Origin: Ectothiorhodospira mobilis
GTDB lineage: Bacteria > Pseudomonadota > Gammaproteobacteria > Ectothiorhodospirales > Ectothiorhodospiraceae
Direction of reading: 5' to 3'
DNA: 64,000 nt
NCBI RefSeq assembly: GCF_016584115.1
Contig: NZ_NRSK01000007.1
Location: 1-64,000 of the forward strand
In this document: piece after piece, positions 51,738 through 61,638 of the stretch
How the letters are laid out: each line of letters starts with the position of its first letter
How positions within the stretch are numbered: position 1 is the stretch's first letter
Position numbers and translations under genes: made by a program
The notes under the pieces: generated by a model
The model's database searches: none
What the model was told of the DNA's origin: nothing
The model's input: only the letters and a program-made list of their open reading frames with translations

Positions 51738-52664
51738 TTACCCCCGGGCGGGGGGCACCATGAGGCGTTTCGGGGCGACCCGGCCGTCGTCCTGCAGGCG
51801 ACCGATCCCCAGGAAACGATGCTCCGGGCCATAGACCCGCAGCCACCCGTGTGCACTACACCCGGGGACGAAGACCGCCTGCCCCTGGCGCAGGTAGAAG
51901 GCGCTGTCGGCGTCCAGTTCCACGGCGGGCCAGTGGGCCAGGGCCTCATCCACGGGGCGCAGAACGGCATCCAGGGCCCCGGGCCCTTCCTCGGCCAGGG
52001 CCTCCAGGCGTTCCAGAGGGATCATCTCCGGATGCGCATAGGCCCCCAGGCCCAGGCGCCGCAGCACCGTGACATGGGCGCCGCAGCCCAGGGCCGCCCC
52101 GATGTCCTCCACCAGGGTGCGGATGTAGGTCCCCTTGGAGCAGACCACGTCCAGGGTGAGCAGATCCCCCTCCAGGGCCAGGCATTCCAGGGCATGGATG
52201 TGCACCTGGCGCGGTTGGCGCTCCACCTCCTGGCCCTTGCGCGCCAGATCGTAGAGGCGCTGTCCCTGGTGCTTGAGGGCCGAGTACATGGGCGGCACCT
52301 GCTGGATCCCGCCGCGGAAGTCCGCCAGCACCGCCTCCACCTGTTCGGCGGTCAGGGACGGGACCGGGTGGGTTTCCACCACCTCGCCTTCGGCATCACC
52401 GGTGAGGGTGCGCTGCCCCAGACGGCAGGTGACCCGGTAGTGCTTGTCCGCATCCAGCAGGAAGCCGGACACCTTGGTGGCCTCGCCAAAGCACAGGGGC
52501 AGCAGCCCGGTGGCCAGGGGGTCCAGGCTGCCGGTATGCCCCGCCTTGCGGGCGCGAAAGAGATACTTCACCCGCTGCAGGGCCTGATTGGAGGTGTATC
52601 CGGACGGCTTATCCAGAAGGACGATGCCGTGGACATCACGGCGCGGGATCCTGGGCTTGCTCAT
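51738..52664 (-). CDS. truB: tRNA pseudouridine(55) synthase
   Basis: A 308-residue enzyme that converts U55 in the T-loop of tRNAs to pseudouridine. The catalytic aspartate is D48 in [14 protein letters not shown]. The C-terminal PUA-like domain covers about 240-305. It overlaps rbfA by 4 bases (ATGA). Confidence 0.97.
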   Translation of the reverse strand: MSKPRIPRRDVHGIVLLDKPSGYTSNQALQRVKYLFRARKAGHTGSLDPLATGLLPLCFGEATKVSGFLLDADKHYRVTCRLGQRTLTGDAEGEVVETHPVPSLTAEQVEAVLADFRGGIQQVPPMYSALKHQGQRLYDLARKGQEVERQPRQVHIHALECLALEGDLLTLDVVCSKGTYIRTLVEDIGAALGCGAHVTVLRRLGLGAYAHPEMIPLERLEALAEEGPGALDAVLRPVDEALAHWPAVELDADSAFYLRQGQAVFVPGCSAHGWLRVYGPEHRFLGIGRLQDDGRVAPKRLMVPPARG

Positions 52665-53062
52665 GCGGGATCGGAGTCGTCTACGGGGGGTTCATCCCCA
52701 TGGCGGGCACGGTCCTCGGCCACGGCCTCGTCGATGAGGGCCGAGATGCGGGCACCGCGGACCTGGGTGTCGTCGTAGTGAAAATGCAGTTCCGGAACGG
52801 TGCGGATGCGCATGCGCCGCCCCAGTTCCCGGCGCAGGAAACCCGCGGCCCGGCGCAGTCCCTCGGTGGTGCCGGCGATGGCCTGGTCATCCCCGAGCAC
52901 GGTGAAAAACACCTTGGCATGGGCCAGGTCACGGCTCACCTCCACGCCGGAGAGGGTGAGCATCCCCACCCGGGGATCCTTCAATTCCTGGCGGATCAGC
53001 TCGGAGAGTTCCCGCTGGATCTGGTCCCCGACGCGCTGGGGACGTGAATAGTCTCTGGGCAT
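52661..53062 (-). CDS. rbfA: Ribosome-binding factor A
   Basis: A 133-residue KH-fold factor for late 30S maturation. The start [45 protein letters not shown] and the [10 protein letters not shown] motif are typical. It lies 42 bases after infB and overlaps truB. Confidence 0.96.
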   Translation of the reverse strand: MPRDYSRPQRVGDQIQRELSELIRQELKDPRVGMLTLSGVEVSRDLAHAKVFFTVLGDDQAIAGTTEGLRRAAGFLRRELGRRMRIRTVPELHFHYDDTQVRGARISALIDEAVAEDRARHGDEPPVDDSDPA

Positions 53063-53104
53063 GGGGGCCTCCGGGTCCGTTGGGGGAAGGAAGGGCGGGC
53101 GCGG

Positions 53105-55831
53105 TTACAGCGTCCGCGCCACCTCCACGCGATGATAGACCTCGATCTGATCCCCGGGCTTGACGTCGTTGTAGTTCTTCACCGCGATACCGCATTCGGT
53201 GCCGGTCTTGACCTCGTTGACGTCATCCTTGAAGCGGCGCAGGGATTCCAGTTCGCCCTCGTAGACCACCACGTTGTCCCGCAACACGCGGATGGGATTG
53301 CCGCGCTTGACGCTGCCCTCCACCACCAGACAGCCGGCCACGGCACCGAACTGGGAGGACTTGAACACATCCCGCACCTCGGCCAGGCCGATGATCTCCT
53401 CGCGCAGTTCCGGCGACAGCAGCCCCGACAGGGCCTGCTTGACGTCGTCGATGGCCTCGTAGATGACGCTGTAATAGCGCAGGTCGATGTCCTCGTCCGC
53501 GGCCGCCTTGCGGGCCCCGGCATCGGCGCGCACGTTGAAGCCGATGATGATGGCCTTGGAGGCCGCGGCCAGGTTCACGTCGGACTCGGTGATGCCGCCC
53601 ACACCGGCGGCCACGATCTTCACCTTCACCTCGTCGGTGGACAGCTTCTCCAGGGAATCCCGCAGTGCCTCGGCGGAACCCTGCACGTCCGCCTTGAGCA
53701 GGATGTTGACCACCGGGGCGGCCCCCTCCTGCATCTGGCTGAACAGATTCTCCAGTTTGGCGGCCTGCTGCGTGGCCAGCTTGGACTCGCGGAACTTGCC
53801 CTGACGGAACAGGGCCACCTCCCGGGCCTTGCGCTCGTCGGCGGTCACAAGGACATCATCCCCGGCGTTGGGCACGCCCGAGAGCCCCAGGATCTCCACG
53901 GGGATGGAGGGCCCGGCGGACTTCACCGGCTTGCCGTTCTCGTCGAACATGGCACGCACGCGGCCGTATTCCTGCCCCGAGAGGACGACATCCCCCTTTT
54001 GCAGGGTGCCGGACTGCACCAGCACCGTGGCCACCGGGCCGCGCCCCTTGTCCAGCTGGGACTCCACCACCACGCCGCGGGCCGGTCCCTCCCGGGGGGC
54101 CTGGAGCTCCATCAGTTCCGCCTGCAGCTGGATGGCCTCCAGCAGGGCGTCCACCCCCTCGCCGGTGATGGCCGACACATGGACGAACTGGGTATCCCCG
54201 CCCCACTCCTCGGAGATGACGTTGTGCTGGGCCAGTTCGCTCTTCACCCGGTCCGGGTCCGCCTCGGGCTTGTCGATCTTGTTCACGGCCACCACCATGG
54301 GCACCTCACCGGCCTGGGCATGCTGGATGGCCTCCAGGGTCTGCGGCATGACGCCATCGTCGGCGGCCACCACCAGGACCACCACGTCCGTCACCTTGGC
54401 CCCACGGGCACGCATCGCGGTGAAGGCGGCATGTCCCGGGGTGTCCAGGAAGGTGATGCCGGTGCGGTCCTTGAACGGTACGTGATAGGCGCCGATGTGC
54501 TGGGTGATCCCCCCCGCCTCGCCGGCCACCACCTTGGTCAGGCGGATGTGGTCCAGCAGGGAGGTCTTGCCGTGGTCCACATGCCCCATCACCGTGACCA
54601 CCGGCGGACGCGGCAGGGCCTCGCCCTGTTCCTCGGCCTCCAGCACCAGTTCGTCCTCCACCTCGCCTTCCTGCATGGGCTTGGGGATGTGCCCCATCTC
54701 CTCCACCACCAGGGTGGCGGTGTCCTGATCGATGGTCTGGTTGATGGTGGCCATCACGCCCATGCCCATGAGGGCCTTGATGAGTTCGGGGGCCTTGATG
54801 GCCATCTTCTGGGCCAGTTCGCCCACGGTGATGGTCTCGGGCAGGCTGACCTCCCGCACCACCGGCGCCGTGGGTTTCTCGAAGCCGTGCTTGGACGGGG
54901 TCTGCGGGGATGCCGCGCGGCCACCCTTGCCCTTGCCGCGGCGACCCCGCTTTTCGCTGGCCACGTGCAATTCCTCACGACGGGACTTGCTGTCCTCGTC
55001 CCGACCCTTGCCGCGACGGCGACGCCGGGGCTGATCCGACGAAGGCGCCGGGGCCGCCTCTCCGGCAGGGGGGGCGGCGGGAGCAGACGGGGCGGCGGCG
55101 GCCGCGGCCCGGGCCTCGGCCTCGCGGCGGGCGGCCTCTTCGGCAGCACGACGGGCGGCCTCCTCCGCCTCGCGGCGGGCCTCTTCCTCGGCGGCCTTGA
55201 GGGCCTCCGCCTCCAGGGCCTTGCGCTTCTCCTCTTCCTCGCGGCGCCGGGCCTCCTCTTCCTCCGCGCTGGGCACCGCTTCAGCGGCCGCGCCGGGGGC
55301 CTCGGCAACCTGGGTCTCCTGTTGCGGAGCCTCCTGTTGCGGAGCCTCCTGCTGCGGGGCCTCCTCCTGCACCGGCATCTCCTGCTGCGAACGCCCGGGC
55401 GGGGTCGTGGTCTCCCCTGCCGGTTCCGACTGCGGCCGTGTCGTGGCCGCTGCCACCGGCTGTTCCTTGTCCGCGGCCGCGGGTTTCTCCGGGGCGGCGG
55501 CTGGCGTGGGGGCGGCCTGTGGCGCTTCACCCCCCTTGACGTAGGTGCGGCGCTTGCGCACCTCGACGCTCACCGTCTTGGAACGCCCCTGAGCCCCGGA
55601 AACCTTCAGCTCCGTGGTACTGCGGCGTCGCAGGGTGATGCGGCGGCCACCGTTCTCCTCGGAGCGGCCATGGGCCTTGCGCAGGTGCTCCAGCAACTGC
55701 ATCTTCTGCTCTTCGGTGACCAACTGATCGGGATCGGCGACGGGCACGCCGGCCTCGGACAGCTGTTCGAGCAGCCGCTCCACCGGTGTTCCCACCACTT
55801 CGGACAACTGTTTCACCGTAACGTCGGTCAT
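53105..55831 (-). CDS. infB: Translation initiation factor IF-2
   Basis: A 908-residue GTPase that brings initiator tRNA to the 30S subunit. In order it has an IF2_N domain (1-50), then a long charged alanine/glutamate-rich linker (about 90-300) with a short EAPQQ repeat. A second IF2_N-type domain (about 335-385) and the G domain with GHVDHGKT at 416-423 follow, then domains II-IV. The EF-Tu-like NKID (near residue 520) and later conserved blocks are intact. It follows nusA after 95 bases with no terminator. Confidence 0.97.
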   Translation of the reverse strand: MTDVTVKQLSEVVGTPVERLLEQLSEAGVPVADPDQLVTEEQKMQLLEHLRKAHGRSEENGGRRITLRRRSTTELKVSGAQGRSKTVSVEVRKRRTYVKGGEAPQAAPTPAAAPEKPAAADKEQPVAAATTRPQSEPAGETTTPPGRSQQEMPVQEEAPQQEAPQQEAPQQETQVAEAPGAAAEAVPSAEEEEARRREEEEKRKALEAEALKAAEEEARREAEEAARRAAEEAARREAEARAAAAAAPSAPAAPPAGEAAPAPSSDQPRRRRRGKGRDEDSKSRREELHVASEKRGRRGKGKGGRAASPQTPSKHGFEKPTAPVVREVSLPETITVGELAQKMAIKAPELIKALMGMGVMATINQTIDQDTATLVVEEMGHIPKPMQEGEVEDELVLEAEEQGEALPRPPVVTVMGHVDHGKTSLLDHIRLTKVVAGEAGGITQHIGAYHVPFKDRTGITFLDTPGHAAFTAMRARGAKVTDVVVLVVAADDGVMPQTLEAIQHAQAGEVPMVVAVNKIDKPEADPDRVKSELAQHNVISEEWGGDTQFVHVSAITGEGVDALLEAIQLQAELMELQAPREGPARGVVVESQLDKGRGPVATVLVQSGTLQKGDVVLSGQEYGRVRAMFDENGKPVKSAGPSIPVEILGLSGVPNAGDDVLVTADERKAREVALFRQGKFRESKLATQQAAKLENLFSQMQEGAAPVVNILLKADVQGSAEALRDSLEKLSTDEVKVKIVAAGVGGITESDVNLAAASKAIIIGFNVRADAGARKAAADEDIDLRYYSVIYEAIDDVKQALSGLLSPELREEIIGLAEVRDVFKSSQFGAVAGCLVVEGSVKRGNPIRVLRDNVVVYEGELESLRRFKDDVNEVKTGTECGIAVKNYNDVKPGDQIEVYHRVEVARTL
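55316..55360 (-). repeat. Three tandem 15-bp repeats inside infB
   Basis: Units 55316-55330, 55331-55345 and 55346-55360 each encode EAPQQ-type pentapeptides in the IF-2 linker. The first two are identical; the third differs at two positions. In frame, so copy-number change would only alter linker length. Confidence 0.85.
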
Positions 55832-55926
55832 GTGCCGTTACCTCCGATCTCAATGCTTCCGCAGACCCGGCCGCGGCCCAAAAGGCCGCAAGGGGCGCGC
55901 ACGGCGGGCGCGCGGGTCCGTCTGAC

Positions 55927-57432
55927 TTACGCGTCTTTGGCCTGGTCCGCAAACCAGGGGGCACGGGCCGCCATGATGAGGCTCGCCGCCTTTTCCGGGT
56001 CCAGGCGGGTCTGTTCCACGAGATCGTCCACCGACTGCTCGGCCAGATCCTCCATGGTACAGATCCCCTGCCCTGCCAGCTGCCGGGCCAGCTCCGGGTC
56101 CATGCCTTCCATGGCCAGCAGGTCCTCGGCGGGTTCGCCCCCCTGGAACTGCTCCTCCGAGGCGATGGCCCGGGTGAGCAGGGCGTCGCGGGCACGCCCG
56201 CGGAGTTCGTTCACGATCTCCTCGTCGAACTCCTCGATCTGCAGCATCTCTGCGGTGGGGACATAGGCCACCTCCTCGATGCTGGAGAAACCCTCCTGCA
56301 CCAGGATGGCGGCCACCTCCTCGTCCACATCCAGGTTGTCCATGAACAACTGCTGCAGCTCGGCCGTCTCCTGCTCCGTCTTCTCCTGGGCCTGCTGCTC
56401 GCTCATCACGTTCAGCTCCCAGCCGGTGAGCTGGGAGGCGAGCCGCACGTTCTGCCCGCCGCGGCCGATGGCCTGGGAGAGCTTCTCCTCGGAAACGGCG
56501 ATGTCCATGCTGGAGCGGTCCTCGTCCACCACGATGGACAGCACCTCCGCCGGAGACATGGCGTTGATGACGAACTGCGCCGGATTCTCGTCCCAGAGGA
56601 TGATATCGATGCGCTCCCCCGCCAATTCATTGGAAACGGACTGCACGCGGGAACCGCGCATCCCCACACAGGCCCCCACGGGATCGAGCCTGGGGTCGTG
56701 GGAGCGTACCGCGATCTTGGCGCGCATTCCCGGGTCCCGGGCCGCACCCATGATCTCGATCAGGCCCTGACCCACTTCGGGCACCTCCAGCTTGAACAGT
56801 TCCACCAGAAATTCCGGGGCGGTGCGGCTGATGAAGAGCTGCGGGCCCCGCTGTTCGGCGCGCACCTCCCGCAGATACCCGCGCAGGCGATCGTTGGGGC
56901 GCACCGTCTCCCGGGGGATCATCTCCTCCCGGGGGATGAAACCCTCGGCATTGCCCCCCAGGTCCAGGAAGACGCCGCTGCGCTCCGAGCGCTTCACCGT
57001 ACCCATGAGCAGTTCGCCCACCCGGTCCTGGAACTCCTCCACCACCTTGGCCCGTTCCGCCTCGCGCACCTTCTGCACGATCACCTGCTTGGCGGTCTGG
57101 GCGGCGATGCGACCGAATTCCACCGACTCGATGGGGGTCTCGATGTAGTCGCCCACCTGCACCTCGGGATGGTCCTGGATGGCATAGGAATAGAGGATCT
57201 GCCGCTCGGGGGACTCGAATTCCGGGTCCTCATCATCCACCACGCGCCAGCGTCGGAAGGTCTCGTAATCCCCGGAGTCCCGGTGGATGCTCACACGCAC
57301 GTCGATGTCACCACCGTGCTTCTTGCGCGTGGCCGAGGCCAGGGCGGATTCGATGGCCTCGAAGATCACGCCCTTGTCGACGCCCTTCTCGTTGGATACG
57401 GCATCCACCACCAGCAGGATTTCTTTGCTCAT
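55927..57432 (-). CDS. nusA: Transcription termination/antitermination factor NusA
   Basis: A 501-residue RNA polymerase-binding factor with an N-terminal polymerase-binding domain, S1 domain (about 135-200), KH1 and KH2 (about 230-345) and two C-terminal helix-hairpin-helix-type acidic repeats (about 365-500). The ATG at 57432 (MSKEILLVVDAVSNEKG) is the family start; an in-frame ATG further upstream is not used. It sits after rimP and before infB, as in E. coli. Confidence 0.97.
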   Translation of the reverse strand: MSKEILLVVDAVSNEKGVDKGVIFEAIESALASATRKKHGGDIDVRVSIHRDSGDYETFRRWRVVDDEDPEFESPERQILYSYAIQDHPEVQVGDYIETPIESVEFGRIAAQTAKQVIVQKVREAERAKVVEEFQDRVGELLMGTVKRSERSGVFLDLGGNAEGFIPREEMIPRETVRPNDRLRGYLREVRAEQRGPQLFISRTAPEFLVELFKLEVPEVGQGLIEIMGAARDPGMRAKIAVRSHDPRLDPVGACVGMRGSRVQSVSNELAGERIDIILWDENPAQFVINAMSPAEVLSIVVDEDRSSMDIAVSEEKLSQAIGRGGQNVRLASQLTGWELNVMSEQQAQEKTEQETAELQQLFMDNLDVDEEVAAILVQEGFSSIEEVAYVPTAEMLQIEEFDEEIVNELRGRARDALLTRAIASEEQFQGGEPAEDLLAMEGMDPELARQLAGQGICTMEDLAEQSVDDLVEQTRLDPEKAASLIMAARAPWFADQAKDA

Positions 57433-57523
57433 TACAAACGACTCCAAATCGCTATGCCCGGCCCGCCCCACTCTGGGGTCGCCCGGGTCGCCGTCATCTC
57501 AGATCGGGCCGCCGCGAGGGCCC

Positions 57524-57985
57524 TCATTGCCCCGGCCGCGGCACGAGGCGGGCCCGGGTCACGGCCTCCAGGGGCAGGCACACCCTGCGGCCGTCCACTT
57601 CCAGTTCCACGCTGTCCTCTCCCACGGACCGGATCACACCCCTGAAGTTGCGCTGCCCCTCCACCGGCCAGGCCGTACGCACACGCACCTCCTCGCCCTG
57701 ATAACGCTCGTAATGCGCCGGTTCGAAGAGGAGGCGGTCCAATCCCGGGGAGGACACCTCCAGGCGATAGGGCACAGGGATGGGATCCTCCACATCCAGC
57801 ACACCGCTCACCTGGTCGCTCACTGCGGCGCAGTCGTCCAGGGTCACCCCCTGGGGGGCGTCGATGAAGAGCCTGAGCAGGGCGCTGCGGCCCTGGACCC
57901 GGTACTCCAGGCCCCAGAGCGCATACCCCATGCCGGTGACCACCGGGCGCAGCAATCGATCCAGTTCCAGGGAATCCTGTCGCAC
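57524..57985 (-). CDS. rimP: Ribosome maturation factor RimP
   Basis: A 153-residue factor for 30S maturation. From GTG at 57985 it reads MRQDSLELDRLLRPVVTGMGYALWGLEYR, matching the family start. DVEDPIPVPYRLEVSSPGLDRLL is the central signature, and an SH3-like C-terminal part follows. GGGGT stands 5 bases before the GTG. The frame stays open far upstream through the tRNA region, but a terminator hairpin with a T-run lies 12 bases before this GTG, which argues against a longer start. Confidence 0.9.
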   Translation of the reverse strand: MRQDSLELDRLLRPVVTGMGYALWGLEYRVQGRSALLRLFIDAPQGVTLDDCAAVSDQVSGVLDVEDPIPVPYRLEVSSPGLDRLLFEPAHYERYQGEEVRVRTAWPVEGQRNFRGVIRSVGEDSVELEVDGRRVCLPLEAVTRARLVPRPGQ

Positions 57986-57996
57986 ACCGACCCCAC

Positions 57997-58023
57997 AAAC
58001 AAAAAATGGGCCCCAGGGCCCAT
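57997..58023 (-). terminator. Terminator-like hairpin directly before rimP
   Basis: Minus-strand ATGGGCC/GGCCCAT (arms 58017-58023 and 58006-58012, CTGG loop) is followed by TTTTTTGTTTG. It has a full intrinsic terminator form and lies between the tRNA and rimP, so read-through must occur for the operon to be expressed from the tRNA promoter. Confidence 0.75.
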
Positions 58024-58055
58024 TCATGAATACCGCCGGAGACGTTGCTTGTACC

Positions 58056-58087
58056 GTCCGCATCCCGGATCGGGATCCCGGGCGGAC
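58056..58087 (-). repeat. Imperfect hairpin in the tRNA-rimP spacer
   Basis: GTCCGC/GCGGAC outer arms enclose a CCGGGATC-type inner stem with one mismatch and a two-base bulge. It lies between the two terminators. Confidence 0.45.
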
Positions 58088-58103
58088 ATGCATCGTCCGG
58101 CTA

Positions 58104-58129
58104 ATAAAAAGGCCCCGGAAGGGGCCTTT
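58104..58129 (-). terminator. Intrinsic terminator after the initiator tRNA
   Basis: Minus-strand AAAGGCCCC-TTCC-GGGGCCTTTTTATT, starting 10 bases after the tRNA CCA end. Confidence 0.85.
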
Positions 58130-58138
58130 CAAGGTACC

Positions 58139-58215
58139 TGGTAGCGGGGGCAGGATTCGAACCTGCGACCTTCGGGTTATGAGCCCGACGAGCTGCCAGA
58201 CTGCTCCACCCCGCA
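58139..58215 (-). tRNA. Initiator tRNA-fMet (CAT anticodon)
   Basis: A 77-nt tRNA with encoded CCA. The anticodon loop is CTCATAA on a stem with three G-C pairs (GGG/CCC), the initiator hallmark. Positions 1 and 72 are U and U, so the acceptor end keeps the unpaired 1-72 needed for initiators; E. coli uses C and A there. The T-loop reads GGTTCGAATCC. It heads the rimP-nusA-infB operon, as metY does in E. coli. Confidence 0.96.
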
Positions 58216-58228
58216 ACTGAGGATTTGA

Positions 58229-58257
58229 ATGATAACCCCTTGCCCCGGGAATTTCAA
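58229..58257 (-). promoter_or_regulatory. Sigma-70 promoter of the tRNA-fMet/nusA operon
   Basis: Minus-strand TTGAAA (58252-58257), 17-base spacer, TATCAT (58229-58234). It overlaps the end of the DUF2818 gene and puts transcription start about 7-8 bases before the tRNA. A -10/-35 match this good is rare in the window. Confidence 0.75.
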
Positions 58258-58601
58258 CCCCCCGTGGTCCTTTCCATCGGGGGGCGCCGTTTCAGATGAC
58301 GGCGCAGGTCGTAATGATAAACGAACCCGGGAAAGGCGAACACCGCGAACAGCATCAGGGTGATGGCATAAAAGCCCCCACCCTGGGGGTGCAGGGTCCC
58401 GGTGAGATACCGCTCCAGCCCCATCCCCAGGCCCAGCATGAGACCGTACAGGAGGACCCATTCCAGTATCCGCCAGGCGGCACCCTTCTCCTCTCCCCGG
58501 GGGGGGAGGAGAAAGAGGATGCGCCGGGTGATCCACGGCAGGTTGGCCGCCAGGATCAGGACGGCGATGTAGCCCACGGCGGTCCACTGGATCGTGTTCA
58601 T
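58254..58601 (-). CDS. DUF2818 family membrane protein
   Basis: A 115-residue protein with three membrane helices (about 7-22, 45-65, 75-95) and a basic tail (HYDLRRHLKRRPPMERTTGG). DUF2818 genes sit directly after nuoN in many beta- and gammaproteobacteria, as here (7 bases from nuoN). A role in complex I assembly or function is suspected from position only. Confidence 0.85.
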   Translation of the reverse strand: MNTIQWTAVGYIAVLILAANLPWITRRILFLLPPRGEEKGAAWRILEWVLLYGLMLGLGMGLERYLTGTLHPQGGGFYAITLMLFAVFAFPGFVYHYDLRRHLKRRPPMERTTGG

Positions 58602-58608
58602 CGCTGCA

Positions 58609-60051
58609 TTATCGCACGGCCGCCGTGAGGGACATCAAGACCCCGGGGAACAGCCCCAGGGCGATCATGGCCAGGCCGTTCAAGGACAGCACCACGCCGA
58701 AGTCCCCGCTGCGGGTCAGCGGGGCGTCGTCCACGGGCTTGTCGAAGTACATGAACTTGACCACCCGCAGGTAGTAGAAGGCCCCGATCACCGACATGAT
58801 CACGGCGAAAAGCGCCAGCCAGATCAGGTCCGCCTGGATCACCGACTGCAGCACCGCCAGCTTGGCGTAGAACCCCACGGTGGGCGGAATGCCCGCCATG
58901 GAGAACATGAGCAGCAGCATGATGAAGGCGAACCAGGGGCTGCGGTCGTTCAACCCCTTGAAGTCCTCCACCTGATCCGCCTCGAACCCCTTGCGGGACA
59001 GGAGCACGATCATGCCAAAGCCCCCGGCGGACATGAGGGCGTAGACCAGGACATAGAACATGCCCGCGGCGTAGCCCTGCTCGTTACCCACCATCAGGCC
59101 CATGACCACGAAGCCGATATGGGCGATGGTGGAATAGGCGAACATGCGCTTGATGTTGGTCTGGGCGATGGCCACCACGTTGCCGATGGCCAGGGACAGC
59201 ACCGCCAGCACCAGGAGCATGCCGCTCCAGCTCTCCTGCAGGGGGGCCAGGCCGTCCACCAACAGGCGGATGGCGATGGCGAAACCGGCGATCTTGGGGG
59301 CGGCGCTGATGAACAGGGCCACGGGGGTGGGGGCCCCGTGGTAGACATCCGGGACCCACATGTGGAAGGGCACCGCCCCCAGCTTGAAGCCGACCCCCAC
59401 CACGACGAAGGCCAGGGCGAACACCAGGGCCAGGTTCAGGTCCGGGGAGGTGAGCCCGGCGACGATGCCCGCGGCCACCCCGGTGAGGTTCAGGCTGCCG
59501 GTGATGCCGTACAACAGGGACATACCGTAGAGCAGCATGCCCGAGGCGATGGATCCCAGCACGAAGTACTTCATGGCCGACTCCGAGGCCGCGGAGACGT
59601 CCCGGTTGAAGGCCACCAGGGCATAGAGGCTCAGGGCCAGCAGCTCCAGCCCCAGGTACAGGGTGAGCAGACTATGGGCGGAGATCATCACCATCATCCC
59701 CAGCACCCCGAACAGGCCCAGGACGTAGAACTCCCCCTTGTACAGATCCCGGGCCTGGAGATAGGGCCGGGCGTAGAGGAACACCACCGCCGAGACCAGG
59801 AGCACGGCGGACTTGAGCAGGTCCGAGAGGGGATCGGCCACGTAGCTGCCGCCGAAGGTGATGCGCGGGTCCGGTGTGGCCAGGACCAGGATCAGGGCGA
59901 CGCCCCCCAGCAGGGTGAACTGCGTCAGGCCGTAGGTGATATGGCGCCGCTCCTGGGGCAGAAACAGATCGATCACCAGGATGGCGCAGGCCATGAGCAT
60001 GACCGTCAGCTCGGGGAGGACGGGAGCGAAATCCGGCAGATGGAGGTTCAT
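58609..60051 (-). CDS. nuoN: NADH-quinone oxidoreductase subunit N
   Basis: A 480-residue antiporter-like proton-pumping subunit of complex I with about 14 membrane helices. It has the conserved [26 protein letters not shown] stretch and the broken-helix region with [14 protein letters not shown]. It follows nuoM after 18 bases. Confidence 0.96.
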   Translation of the reverse strand: MNLHLPDFAPVLPELTVMLMACAILVIDLFLPQERRHITYGLTQFTLLGGVALILVLATPDPRITFGGSYVADPLSDLLKSAVLLVSAVVFLYARPYLQARDLYKGEFYVLGLFGVLGMMVMISAHSLLTLYLGLELLALSLYALVAFNRDVSAASESAMKYFVLGSIASGMLLYGMSLLYGITGSLNLTGVAAGIVAGLTSPDLNLALVFALAFVVVGVGFKLGAVPFHMWVPDVYHGAPTPVALFISAAPKIAGFAIAIRLLVDGLAPLQESWSGMLLVLAVLSLAIGNVVAIAQTNIKRMFAYSTIAHIGFVVMGLMVGNEQGYAAGMFYVLVYALMSAGGFGMIVLLSRKGFEADQVEDFKGLNDRSPWFAFIMLLLMFSMAGIPPTVGFYAKLAVLQSVIQADLIWLALFAVIMSVIGAFYYLRVVKFMYFDKPVDDAPLTRSGDFGVVLSLNGLAMIALGLFPGVLMSLTAAVR

Positions 60052-60069
60052 ATCGGTATCCAGTCGCGC

Positions 60070-61584
60070 TTAGAGCTTGGAGACGGCGATGTGCCGCACC
60101 AGGTGGTCCACGGTTTCGTTCATCACGTCCAGCAGCGGCGCCGGCCACACCCCCAGCAGGAGCACGGCCACGGCCAGCACCCCCAGCACCCAGAACTCGC
60201 GGCGGTTCAGGTCCTGCAGCTGGGCCACCTGGTCGTTGGCCACCTCGCCATAGATCACCCGTTTCACCAGCCAGAGGGTGTAGGCCGCCGCCAGGATCAG
60301 GGTGGTGGCCGCCAGGAAGGCGATCCAGAAGTCCGCCCGGAAGCTGGCCAGGATCACCATGAACTCGCCCACGAATCCGGAGGTGCCCGGCAGGCCGGCG
60401 TTGGCCATGGCGAAGAGCACGAACAGGGCCCCGAACCAGGGCATGGTGTTGGCCACGCCGCCGTAATCGGCGATGCGGCGGCTGTGCATGCGGTCATAGA
60501 GCACCCCGATGCAGAGGAACAGGGCCGCCGAGACCAGGCCATGGGAGATCATCTGCACCATGCCGCCGCTGATGCCCAGGGCCGCCCCCTGCCAGTCGCC
60601 GGTGTTGGCGAAGACCATGAAGGGGATGAACAGCCCCAGGGTGACAAAGCCCATGTGGGCGATGGAGGAATAGGCGATGAGCTTCTTCATGTCCTGCTGC
60701 ATCAGGGCCACCAGCCCCACGTACACCACGGCGATGAGGGACAGGGTGATCATCAGCCAGTCCAGGGCCATGCTGGCGTCCGGCAGGATGGGCAGGCTGA
60801 AGCGCAAAAAGCCGTAGGTGCCGATCTTGAGCATGATGGCCGCCAGGATCACGGAGCCGCCGGTGGGGGCCTCCACGTGGGCGTCCGGCAGCCAGGTGTG
60901 CACGGGGAACATGGGGATCTTCACCGCGAAGGCCAGCAGCATGGCCAAAAACAGCAGGATCTGGGCGGTCATGCCCAGGGGCACCTGATGCAGGTCCAGG
61001 ATGGCGAAGCTGCCCGCCTGGACGTAGAGATAGATCAGGGAGATGAGCAGGAACACCGACCCGAAGAAGGTGTAGAGGAAGAACTTGAGGGTGGCGTAGA
61101 TGCGGTTGGGCCCGCCCCAGATGCCGATCACCAGGAACATGGGGATGAGCATGGCCTCGAAGAAGACATAGAACAGCACCGCATCCAGGGCGGCGAAGAC
61201 GCCGTGCATGAGCCCCTCGAGGATGAGGAAGGCGGCCATGTACTGGGAGACCCGGTACTGGATCACGTCCCAGGCGGCGATCACCACCAGCACCGTGGTG
61301 AAGGCGGTGAGCAGGATCAGCGGCATGGAGATCCCGTCCACCCCCAGGTGGTAATGGATATCGAAGACCTGGATCCAGGGCACCCACTCCTGGAACTGCA
61401 TCTCATGGGTGCCGCGATCGAAGTACACGAACAGGGGGATGCTGATGAGGAAGGTGAGCACGGCGAAGGCCAGGGCCAGGCGCCGCGACGCCTCGGGCAC
61501 CCGGTCCCCCAGGATCAGCACCATGAGCCCGCCGAGGATCGGCGTCCAGATGACAAGAGACAGCAGTGGCCAGTCAGCGAACAT
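60070..61584 (-). CDS. nuoM: NADH-quinone oxidoreductase subunit M
   Basis: A 504-residue antiporter-like membrane subunit of complex I with about 14 helices. Signatures are YHLGVDGISMPLILLTAF, FFEAMLIPMFLVIGIWGG (key glutamate), KIPMFPVHTWLPDAHVEAPTGGSV and KKLIAYSSIAHMGFV. It lies between nuoL and nuoN. Confidence 0.97.
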   Translation of the reverse strand: MFADWPLLSLVIWTPILGGLMVLILGDRVPEASRRLALAFAVLTFLISIPLFVYFDRGTHEMQFQEWVPWIQVFDIHYHLGVDGISMPLILLTAFTTVLVVIAAWDVIQYRVSQYMAAFLILEGLMHGVFAALDAVLFYVFFEAMLIPMFLVIGIWGGPNRIYATLKFFLYTFFGSVFLLISLIYLYVQAGSFAILDLHQVPLGMTAQILLFLAMLLAFAVKIPMFPVHTWLPDAHVEAPTGGSVILAAIMLKIGTYGFLRFSLPILPDASMALDWLMITLSLIAVVYVGLVALMQQDMKKLIAYSSIAHMGFVTLGLFIPFMVFANTGDWQGAALGISGGMVQMISHGLVSAALFLCIGVLYDRMHSRRIADYGGVANTMPWFGALFVLFAMANAGLPGTSGFVGEFMVILASFRADFWIAFLAATTLILAAAYTLWLVKRVIYGEVANDQVAQLQDLNRREFWVLGVLAVAVLLLGVWPAPLLDVMNETVDHLVRHIAVSKL

Positions 61585-61638
61585 GAAATCGTCCCAATGG
61601 AAACCCGCGTTGAATCCGTTGTGGTGCCCGGTCCGGCC

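Noticed and set aside
53132-56266. A 1,044-codon plus-strand open frame opposite infB and nusA
   Set aside because: Antisense shadow of real genes with low-complexity composition and no recognisable domain.
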